From: Alphaproteobacteria bacterium
Lineage (GTDB): Bacteria > Pseudomonadota > Alphaproteobacteria > Rickettsiales > Rickettsiaceae
DNA length: 8,905 nucleotides
Assembly (NCBI GenBank): GCA_030430995.1
Contig: JAUIKA010000040.1
Span: 1-8,905, forward strand
Direction: 5' to 3'
Made by a program: the position numbers and the translations under genes. The notes below the pieces were generated by a model, which searched no databases, was not told the DNA's origin, and saw only the letters and a list, made by a program, of their open reading frames with translations. The number at the start of each line of letters is the position of its first letter. The stretch's first letter is position 1. Below, piece by piece: positions 1 to 4,847 of the stretch.

Positions 1-120
1 ATTATCAGTGGATTGACTAATTTTTTAGATTGTAAAATCAGACGTTTATTGGAGAAAAAGACCCAATTTTTGGACAAAATGAAAGTAAGTCATTTTTTTA
101 CTTTTTAATGACAATTTTCC

Positions 121-258
121 TCATCGTTTTTCGAGTTGCTTTTTCTGCTTCAATTTCAATAGCAAGGTTTTAGGCGTATAGCCAAATTGCTTTTTGAAGA
201 TTTTGGCAAAGTGAGAGGGATTGGAGTAGCCACAGGTATAGGCTATTTCTTTGGTGGA
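121..258 (-). pseudogene. C-terminal tail of an AraC-family transcriptional regulator (fragment)
   Basis: Read on the reverse strand, this stretch encodes the second helix-turn-helix and end of an AraC/XylS-type DNA-binding domain. Visible motifs are STKEIAYTCGYSNPSHFAKI and then FKKQFGYTPK, followed by a lysine-rich tail and a TGA stop at 121-123. These match the family signature (IA..GY.N.SHF...FK..FG.TP). Only about 45 residues remain, so the first helix-turn-helix and any ligand domain are absent. Homology fades near 258, exactly where the opposite-strand desaturase homology begins. Codons such as TAC, TCC, CCC, CAC, GCC and ATC are C-ending, unlike the A/T-ending codons of the other genes here. 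This suggests foreign origin or a chimeric join. The upper boundary is approximate, and the fragment cannot be functional as it stands. Confidence 0.72.
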
Positions 259-894
259 ATGGATTTGCATGGAGCTATTACAGGGCTTGTTTTTGTTTCA
301 ATAGGTAGGGCTCTTCAGCAGCATGCTACATTTTGTGTAAATTCCCTATGTCATATGCCTATTTTTGGGCATTCAAGTTATACACATGCTACTTCAAGAG
401 ATATATGGTGGTTTGCTCCTTTTGTATTGGGTGAGAATTATCATAATTTCCATCATGCTTTTCCAAGAGATTATCGTAATGGGTGGAGGTGGCACCATTT
501 AGATGTTCATAAATGGATTATATATGGCCTATCTAAATTGGGGTTAGTATATGACCTCGAGCGTACATCTGAAACTAGGATAGCTGCTAAAACAATTGTT
601 ACAAGTAAGAATGTTAAACAGGAATGGCTGAACATTAGGGATAAAGTAGATGCATTGATGTCTACAGTGCATTCAAAGATATCAGAGTTAGAAAAAGTGA
701 GTGTTAAAAATGAGATATATGCTTATTTGGGTGATATAAAAGTTAAGCTAAATGATATTTCTAATAAGGCTAATAAGCTTATTAAACTACCTTCTAATTC
801 TTCAACTGACCTTTTAATTGCTTGTAAAGAGAAGTTGTTATTCTTAGAGGATTTATTGAAAAGTGAGATATCTACTTACAAAAATCCTGTATAG
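259..894 (+). pseudogene. Fatty-acid (acyl-CoA delta-9 type) desaturase, 5'-truncated
   Basis: This is the C-terminal part of a membrane di-iron desaturase, a family that puts a cis double bond into saturated acyl chains. Visible are QQHATFCVNSLCHM, then ENYHNFHHAFPRDYRNG, which carries the third histidine box (HNFHH), then a WRWHHLDVHKW segment and LSKLGLVYDL, all typical of the family. The first two histidine boxes and most membrane segments should lie upstream. That sequence is instead occupied by the reverse-strand AraC fragment. The frame is open back to a TTG at 187, but residues from 187 to 258 are only the antisense of the AraC tail. The first ATG (259) has no properly spaced ribosome binding site. 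After the desaturase core comes a helical, lysine-rich extension of about 110 residues of unknown role. The enzyme should be inactive without the first two boxes. The reading frame has stayed open, so the truncation may be recent or an assembly join. Confidence 0.82.
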
Positions 895-914
895 TAAAAG
901 TTATATATCTAAAT

Positions 915-959
915 TAGAGTAAATGTAGATTTCCAGGGTAAGCTGTAATGTTTACTCTA
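915..959. repeat. 9-bp inverted repeat (TAGAGTAAA / TTTACTCTA)
   Basis: Perfect 9-bp arms at 915-923 and 951-959 flank a 27-nt spacer, just after the desaturase fragment. No T-tract follows, so it is not a standard terminator. It may be a leftover mobile-element end or chance in AT-rich DNA. Confidence 0.3.
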
Positions 960-1008
960 GAATCCATTTGTATAAATAAAGCTCACCATCTGTACAGCTA
1001 AAAGCTAT

Positions 1009-1028
1009 AAGAGTAATCTCTTTTATAT
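1009..1028 (+). terminator. Weak candidate intrinsic terminator after the desaturase fragment
   Basis: A 5-bp stem (AAGAG / CTCTT) with a TAAT loop is followed by TTATATT. The stem is short and AT-rich, so support is low. It would end transcription from the desaturase fragment before the reverse-strand transposase remnant. Confidence 0.22.
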
Positions 1029-1044
1029 TCTCCTATATAACTAA

Positions 1045-1378
1045 TTAAATAATACCAGATAAAAGATGGGCAAAGGCATTTATATGGCGTCTATGTCTAT
1101 GATAGATCAAGATGCATTTCATAGAAAATACAGTTTCAATAAAATATTTCTTTATAAGCATAATTTTGTCAGCTGCGCCTATCAAAATATTTTTTATATT
1201 CCGCTCAATTTTGGTTATTCCATTTGTTCCATTCTCAAAAAGTTTTTGTAATAATTTGCTTGAAATATACCCTTTATTCCCTATTAGCTCAGATTCCTAG
1301 AGGCCCGCAATAAACCTTAATATTTCTGCTTTTGAATTAAATATAAAGTGAAGTTTTAAACCAACCAGTAGAAGTTTT
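1045..1378 (-). mobile_element. IS982-family transposase remnant (C-terminal half, decayed)
   Basis: Reverse-strand translation gives pieces of an IS982-type DDE transposase in order. STGWF is followed, after a frame change, by LKLHFIFNSKAEIL. Then, after an in-frame TAG and an apparent internal deletion, come NKGYISSKLLQKLF, ITKIERNIKN, DKIMLIKKYFIETVF and HRHRRHINAFAHLLSGII, ending at TAA (1045-1047). In intact relatives the motif is DKGYI. Here its catalytic Asp reads Asn (AAT), while the Glu of the FIET motif is kept. With a frameshift, a stop, a deletion and no N-terminal half, the element is dead. Terminal inverted repeats and target duplications were not identified, so the limits cover only recognisable coding sequence. 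Short open frames on the forward strand here are antisense shadows. Confidence 0.82.
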
Positions 1379-1415
1379 TTAAAGACTAAATATTAAATAT
1401 TAAGAATAAAAATTA

Positions 1416-1444
1416 ATAACATGAGTAATAATTTATGTTATAAT
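1416..1444 (+). promoter_or_regulatory. Candidate promoter of the Rpn-family gene (extended -10)
   Basis: An extended -10, TGTTATAAT (1436-1444, with a perfect TATAAT at 1439-1444), lies 17 bp after ATAACA (1416-1421), which matches four of six consensus -35 bases. Transcription would start near 1451, about 23 nt before the ATG at 1474. An AGGG ribosome binding site lies 8 nt before that ATG. Such matches arise by chance in AT-rich DNA, but the geometry is good. Confidence 0.5.
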
Positions 1445-1473
1445 AATAACTAATAGCTTATAGGGTACAACAT

Positions 1474-2595
1474 ATGTTTTCAATGTTACGTCAAGGATTA
1501 AAAACACTTCCACGCATGTCATATGCATTAGCGCCTAAATATGGAATGCCCCAACAACAATTTGTTAGAAGTTTTGTAATAGATGAGAATATGCTCCCAT
1601 TTGCAAGCCCTACAACGGATTTTTCATTTAAAAAATTATTTGGAGATCAGCAGAATTCACATATATTAGTAAGTTTACTAAATAGCTTATTACATCCTGA
1701 AGATCCTATAGAAGAAGTTACCATCATAGATAATCATTTATCTAGGGAAGATCCTAAAATAGTGGGTAGCAAGGTAGATATTTTGTGTAAAACCAAAGAA
1801 GGAAAAACAATAGCTGTGGAAATGCAGCAATTACATGAATCATATTTTCTTGCTCGCTCTCAAGTATATATGGCAAAATTAATTGCTAGACAAGCTAAAA
1901 CAGGGGATTATAAAAATTACCATAATAAAGTCCAAGAAACTTATATGTTGTCTATAGGCAAAAAAGATATTTTTAAGATGAAGGGAGAGAGCGATATTCC
2001 TTGTGATAGTCCTAGATATTACGAAAAAACAGTAACTCCTATGGTGCAAGAGTTAGGAATAGTTGTTCCATATAATAAAATGAATTGGAAATTTTATGAA
2101 TTAGAAAAGTTGCAGCAATATATAAAAGATAGCCCTTTTACTGCACATAGTGAGATGAAAGAGCAATGGCTCAATTTTTTAATAGAATGTCAGAAACAGA
2201 CAAAACTTCCTGAGGATGTAGATAATCTGATAAAAGAAGCATACAGAATTATGGATATGCAGCAATGGACAGAAGAACAGAGAATCCTATATTGGAAGCA
2301 AGAAGCAGATTGGGAATTATATGAGTCCCAATTAGAAATAGAACATCAGGAAGGAATAGCTAAAGGAAGAGTTAAGCAATTTCTTGGCTTATTAAAGTTT
2401 ACTCAAGAAATTAAAAAGCTTGCTCAAGAAACAGATTTCACCGAAGAGCAAGTTAAGGAATTGCTTCAAAAAGAAGATAAGGATATTTCTTTAGCTGCAT
2501 CAGAAATGCTAGGGTTTGACTTTGATCTTTTAGGGGATGCTGCTGATTTAGTAGGAGTAGTTGAGCCCACTGAAGGTGATGTCGGAAATTTTTAA
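1474..2595 (+). CDS. Rpn-family PD-(D/E)XK nuclease / putative transposase
   Basis: The 373-residue protein belongs to the Rpn (recombination-promoting nuclease, 'PD-(D/E)XK nuclease family transposase') group, whose characterised members are DNA endonucleases that promote RecA-independent recombination. The domain opens with TTDFSFKKLFG (from residue 47). Catalytic residues appear as D102 (KVDIL) and E116-x-Q118 (AVEMQ), the usual D...ExQ arrangement. A helical C-terminal part includes the typical EGIAKGR segment and a predicted helical stretch. The ATG at 1474 is chosen for its AGGG site 8 nt upstream and a good promoter. The next plausible start, M40 at 1591, would match the usual family N-terminus. 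Residues 1-36 are unusual: five Arg/Lys (R6, K10, R14, K22, R32) and no acidic residues, resembling an organelle-targeting presequence. The gene ends GGA AAT TTT TAA, and an open -1 frame continues to 2735. It sits between two dead insertion sequences. Target and activity are unknown. Confidence 0.88.
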   Translation: MFSMLRQGLKTLPRMSYALAPKYGMPQQQFVRSFVIDENMLPFASPTTDFSFKKLFGDQQNSHILVSLLNSLLHPEDPIEEVTIIDNHLSREDPKIVGSKVDILCKTKEGKTIAVEMQQLHESYFLARSQVYMAKLIARQAKTGDYKNYHNKVQETYMLSIGKKDIFKMKGESDIPCDSPRYYEKTVTPMVQELGIVVPYNKMNWKFYELEKLQQYIKDSPFTAHSEMKEQWLNFLIECQKQTKLPEDVDNLIKEAYRIMDMQQWTEEQRILYWKQEADWELYESQLEIEHQEGIAKGRVKQFLGLLKFTQEIKKLAQETDFTEEQVKELLQKEDKDISLAASEMLGFDFDLLGDAADLVGVVEPTEGDVGNF

Positions 2596-2735
2596 AAGAG
2601 ATTTGTGCTAGACGAGATAAATTAAGTGAAGCTCAAGCGTTATTAGATGCCATAGAAAATGATGATCATGAGGAAGCAGCTAAACACCTTCATTCTAAGA
2701 AGTCTATGATGCAATATATTATTGCGATATCATGA
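2592..2735 (+). other. -1-frame continuation of the Rpn gene (47 codons)
   Basis: Immediately at the Rpn stop, the -1 frame reads on as LKEICARRDKLSEAQALL and later HEEAAKHLHSKKSMM, ending at TGA (2733-2735). It has no start codon of its own near its beginning and is stop-free only from about 2580. It therefore looks like the displaced end of the upstream protein. The composition (charged, Ala/Leu-rich, helical) resembles real protein rather than chance. The change of frame falls on AAATTTTTAAAA. Read in phase, this is A_AAT_TTT, a heptamer of the X_XXY_YYZ type used in programmed -1 frameshifting. Loss of a single T from the run would give the same picture. If joined, the product would be 420 residues. 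Confidence 0.55.
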
Positions 2736-2753
2736 TTTAATATTTCTTGGCAT

Positions 2754-2777
2754 TTATTATTAATTCGTTAATAATAA
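2754..2777. repeat. Perfect 10-bp AT hairpin with TTCG loop
   Basis: Arms TTATTATTAA (2754-2763) and TTAATAATAA (2768-2777) enclose the tetraloop TTCG, 18 nt after the end of the -1-frame extension. In RNA, UUCG is an exceptionally stable loop, which could offset a stem made only of A-U pairs. No T-tract follows on the forward strand (next bases TCC). It is therefore either a weak terminator or 3'-end stabiliser for the Rpn transcript, or a mobile-element end. Confidence 0.5.
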
Positions 2778-2879
2778 TCCATTTCCATTTGAACACCCAC
2801 CTTAAGCTTAGCATTCACGAGTTAAATCTTTATTTTCTTATCCAATAACTGACTTTTTTATTATCTTTGGCTTTTTTAT

Positions 2880-3220
2880 AGCTGAGCACCTATAAAATGG
2901 TTACGCATAATAGTCTCTAAAAAGGGAGTTAACTCCGCAGTTATACCTCTTTCTTAAAGATTTATCCATATAGCCCATTTTTTTACAATATTGTTTAAGT
3001 AAGGAAAATAAACAGGAAGATATTCCAAAACAGGCATTCTTCTTTTATTTCTCTGCTTTTATGAAATGTTGCATTGCACATAACAATAATCTACTATTGT
3101 TCTATGTGATGCTTGATATTCTTTAATTTTTGTTTCAAACATTATTCTTAAGCTTACGCCTGCTTTTGTATGGGCTAGTATTTTTTATAGATATATGTCG
3201 CATCTATATAAATTATTTTT
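2880..3220 (-). mobile_element. IS630-family transposase remnant (C-terminal part, decayed)
   Basis: Reverse-strand frames give IS630/mariner-type pieces in the expected order. IIYIDATYI (near 3215-3185) corresponds to the YIDE motif around the first catalytic Asp. MCNATFHKSREIKEE (ending near 3037) corresponds to MDNATFHKS. After another frame change comes EYLPVYFPYLNNIVKKW, corresponding to LP.YSPDLNPIEKKW (2960-3025). A stop then precedes ERGITAELTPFLETIMRN (2895-2955). The second Asp has become Cys (TGC) and the catalytic Glu has become Val, with several stops and frameshifts, so it is inactive. Terminal repeats were not found; IS630 elements duplicate a TA target, which is not diagnostic in this AT-rich DNA. 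The forward-strand open frame over this stretch is a shadow. Confidence 0.75.
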
Positions 3221-3352
3221 TTAATCATCCTGAAGATCAATTCCTTTTCCTACTAATTCTTGCTGCTTTTGTGGTTCTGAATATGTTTTTAATAGAGAAA
3301 AATCACATAATTCATCATCACACCCCTCTTTGTTGTCTGTTCTGTCTCCATG
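3221..3352 (-). other. In-frame open extension after the stop of the ankyrin-like gene
   Basis: Past the TAA at 3353-3355, the same frame continues for 43 codons as HGDRTDNKEGCDDELCDFSL and then LLKTYSEPQKQQELVGKG, ending IDLQDD at a TAA (3221-3223). The acidic, polar composition matches the upstream protein, and there is no candidate start near its beginning. This suggests the gene once ended at 3221 and a CAA to TAA change shortened it. The alternative is chance openness between the gene and the IS630 remnant that starts at the very next bases. Confidence 0.45.
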
Positions 3353-3679
3353 TTATGCTGTATATTGATCAAGCATTTCTTCTATATCCTCTGCAATATC
3401 ACCTAAAAACCTTTTTTCTGCTTCTACAAATACTTGCTTAAGCTTATAAATTTTATAATTATACTCTAAAGATTTTTCTTCTTCTTTAATGTTATCCGTA
3501 TAATACTTGATTAAGATATTTAGCATTTCAACATTACTATGTTTTATAGCAAGGCGAAAATATACTCCATCACTATGTAATACATCTAAATCTGAGTTTT
3601 CTTCTAATATTTCTTCTACAGCTGCGGCATCATTAGAACTACACCACCAAAGTAACATTTCATATGTATATTCTTTCAT
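3353..3679 (-). CDS. Small ankyrin-repeat-like protein (possibly prematurely stopped)
   Basis: The 108-residue acidic protein has no signal peptide or membrane segment. Residues about 4-33 and 37-63 each look like a helix-turn-helix ankyrin unit; the clearer one contains DGVYFRLAIKHSNVEMLNIL, echoing the G.TPLH.A...G..E.V..LL pattern. The C-terminal half (EEEKSLEYNYKIYKLKQ onward) is a charged helical or coiled-coil segment. The ATG at 3677-3679 follows the previous gene's stop by 13 nt, which include AGGTG as ribosome binding site, so the two genes probably form one transcript. Ankyrin proteins are common in intracellular bacteria, often as host-interacting effectors, but nothing here proves secretion. 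The open continuation past its stop suggests possible shortening. The match is short and the ankyrin call is moderate. Confidence 0.62.
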   Translation of the reverse strand: MKEYTYEMLLWWCSSNDAAAVEEILEENSDLDVLHSDGVYFRLAIKHSNVEMLNILIKYYTDNIKEEEKSLEYNYKIYKLKQVFVEAEKRFLGDIAEDIEEMLDQYTA

Positions 3680-3692
3680 ATTAACACCTATT

Positions 3693-4028
3693 TTAGTTTG
3701 AACTATCTAAATATTTTGCATGCATATTATGCTTATCACTTTTTATAGCACCTTGTAGCAAAACCTCTACTTCATCATATAATGACAGCAAAGAAGATTC
3801 TTGATATTCTTTTAGGCCTGCTCTAATTTTAGATTTATGTTTCTCTGGATTTTGTGTTCTTTCTTCCAATTGTTGGGTTAATTCCTTAAAATTTGCTTTT
3901 TTTATAGTTCTTGATTGTAAGGTTATTGGAGTTATTGAAAGTTTGGAGGTTTCTTGCTCAAAGTCTTGCTTGAATTTATCTTTATCACCTTGTTCTTCTA
4001 ATGATAATTCAATACTAAATTTAACCAT
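3693..4028 (-). CDS. Hypothetical protein, 111 residues, first gene of a two-gene unit
   Basis: I do not recognise this protein. It opens MVKFSIELSLEEQG, is rich in Lys, Glu and Gln, and has no hydrophobic segment, so it should be soluble and cytoplasmic. Residues about 40-75 (KKANFKELTQQLEERTQ onward) look helical, and the C-terminal region (LLSLYDEVEVLLQGAIKSD) looks like an amphipathic helix pair. A GGGGGT ribosome binding site sits about 4-6 nt before the ATG, which supports the start. The ankyrin-like gene follows 13 nt after its stop, suggesting co-translation and perhaps a shared job. It could be a partner, chaperone or antitoxin-like protein, but nothing in the sequence decides this. 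Confidence 0.6.
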   Translation of the reverse strand: MVKFSIELSLEEQGDKDKFKQDFEQETSKLSITPITLQSRTIKKANFKELTQQLEERTQNPEKHKSKIRAGLKEYQESSLLSLYDEVEVLLQGAIKSDKHNMHAKYLDSSN

Positions 4029-4051
4029 ATACCCCCATTACAACAATATCC

Positions 4052-4080
4052 TGTATATCATATACTATGTATTAAATCAA
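4052..4080 (-). promoter_or_regulatory. Candidate promoter of the two-gene hypothetical unit
   Basis: On the reverse strand, TTGATT (4075-4080) and TATACA (4052-4057) are 17 bp apart, each matching four of six consensus bases. They would start transcription about 15-20 nt before the ATG at 4028. The palindrome GTATATCATATAC overlaps the -10 and could be an operator, but AT-rich palindromes are common by chance. Confidence 0.33.
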
Positions 4081-4117
4081 AAATACGAATTTAATAAATC
4101 AGTTGGATAGTTTAGGG

Positions 4118-4136
4118 TTTTTGGCTATGCCAAAAA
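4118..4136. repeat. 8-bp inverted repeat TTTTTGGC / GCCAAAAA
   Basis: Perfect arms at 4118-4125 and 4129-4136 are separated by only TAT, between adk and the hypothetical pair. On both strands the T-run is 5' and the A-run 3', the opposite of an intrinsic terminator. The function is unclear. The rest of 4029-4221 shows no gene. Confidence 0.4.
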
Positions 4137-4221
4137 GGAATAACGCTCTTTCTATAGAGATGTATATTTTTTAATATGCTTTTATGATTTTTATATTCTC
4201 TAATGAATGTATAGTAAAAAG

Positions 4222-4845
4222 TTACATTTTCAAATGGTTTACTATATCTATATATATTTCTTCTTGGCTTTGGCTAGCGTCAATCTTGCAAAGAATATCT
4301 TTATAATAACTAAGTAAAACCTCTGTCTTTTCTTGAAACTCTTTCACCCTTGTTTTTAGAGTTTCTGTGTTATCATCTTTCCTATATGTGAACTCAGTTC
4401 CTTTACATGCATCACATATTCCGCCTATTTTAGTAGGAGCAAAATACTTGTTGTATATAGTACCGCAGCTTTTGCATATATATCTACCAAGTATTCTTTT
4501 TTCTAAAACATCATATTTGATATCTAGAAATACTACTGATATATCCTGTGATATTGCTGATAATATAGTTGCTTGCTCTAAACTTCTAGGAAAACCATCT
4601 AAAATCATGCTTTTTCCAGCGCTATCCTTTAATGCTTGCACCACAACATCCTTCACTATTTCTATAGGCAATAATTTACCCTCAGAGAGCAGTTTATGAA
4701 TTTTAATTCCAAATTCATTATCTTGCTTAGAATACTCCCTTAATTTTTCCCCTACTGAAAAATGGTTAAAACCCAATCTATTTTTTATTAATTCAGATTG
4801 CGTTCCTTTTCCTGAGCCTGGCATTCCTATTAAAATAAGTAACAT
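4222..4845 (-). CDS. adk: Adenylate kinase
   Basis: This cytoplasmic enzyme interconverts ATP + AMP and 2 ADP, balancing adenine nucleotides. At 207 residues it has normal length. The P-loop GMPGSGKGT spans residues 7-15. The AMP-site arginine is R36 (GEKLR), and DGFPRS at 83-88 holds R87. The LID (about 120-158) carries a four-cysteine zinc site, C123-x2-C126 and C143-x2-C146, as in many zinc-binding bacterial adenylate kinases, then TYRKDDN. RVKEFQEKTEVLLSYY matches the conserved C-terminal part. One oddity is SVGEKLR, which has Val at residue 31, where most relatives have Thr (TGD.LR) contacting AMP. The ATG lies 2 nt after the secY stop, so the two should be co-transcribed and probably translationally coupled. 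No clear terminator follows. Usually ribosomal genes (rpsM, rpsK) come next; here they do not. Confidence 0.97.
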   Translation of the reverse strand: MLLILIGMPGSGKGTQSELIKNRLGFNHFSVGEKLREYSKQDNEFGIKIHKLLSEGKLLPIEIVKDVVVQALKDSAGKSMILDGFPRSLEQATILSAISQDISVVFLDIKYDVLEKRILGRYICKSCGTIYNKYFAPTKIGGICDACKGTEFTYRKDDNTETLKTRVKEFQEKTEVLLSYYKDILCKIDASQSQEEIYIDIVNHLKM

Positions 4846-4847
4846 CT

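Noticed and set aside
68..106. Terminator-like inverted repeat (AAAGTAA / TTACTTT) after the AraC tail
   Set aside because: Stem is 7 bp of almost only A-T with no following T-tract on the reverse strand; consistent with chance. Nothing else was recognised in 1-120.
187..258. N-terminal extension of the desaturase starting at TTG 187
   Set aside because: These codons are the exact antisense of the conserved AraC helix-turn-helix, so the apparent protein sequence is incidental.
1066..1300. Two overlapping short forward open frames
   Set aside because: They lie antisense to recognisable IS982 transposase blocks and have no ribosome binding sites.
3130..3441. Forward 103-residue hydrophobic open frame, possible membrane protein
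   Set aside because: It spans the antisense of the IS630 remnant and the end of the ankyrin-like gene; its Leu/Phe richness is a by-product of reading AT-rich coding DNA backwards.
4118..4136. Terminator for adk
   Set aside because: The stem has T-runs on the 5' side and A-runs on the 3' side on either strand, so no U-tract follows the hairpin.
4367..4699. Forward open frame inside adk
   Set aside because: It lies wholly antisense to a clearly conserved enzyme.
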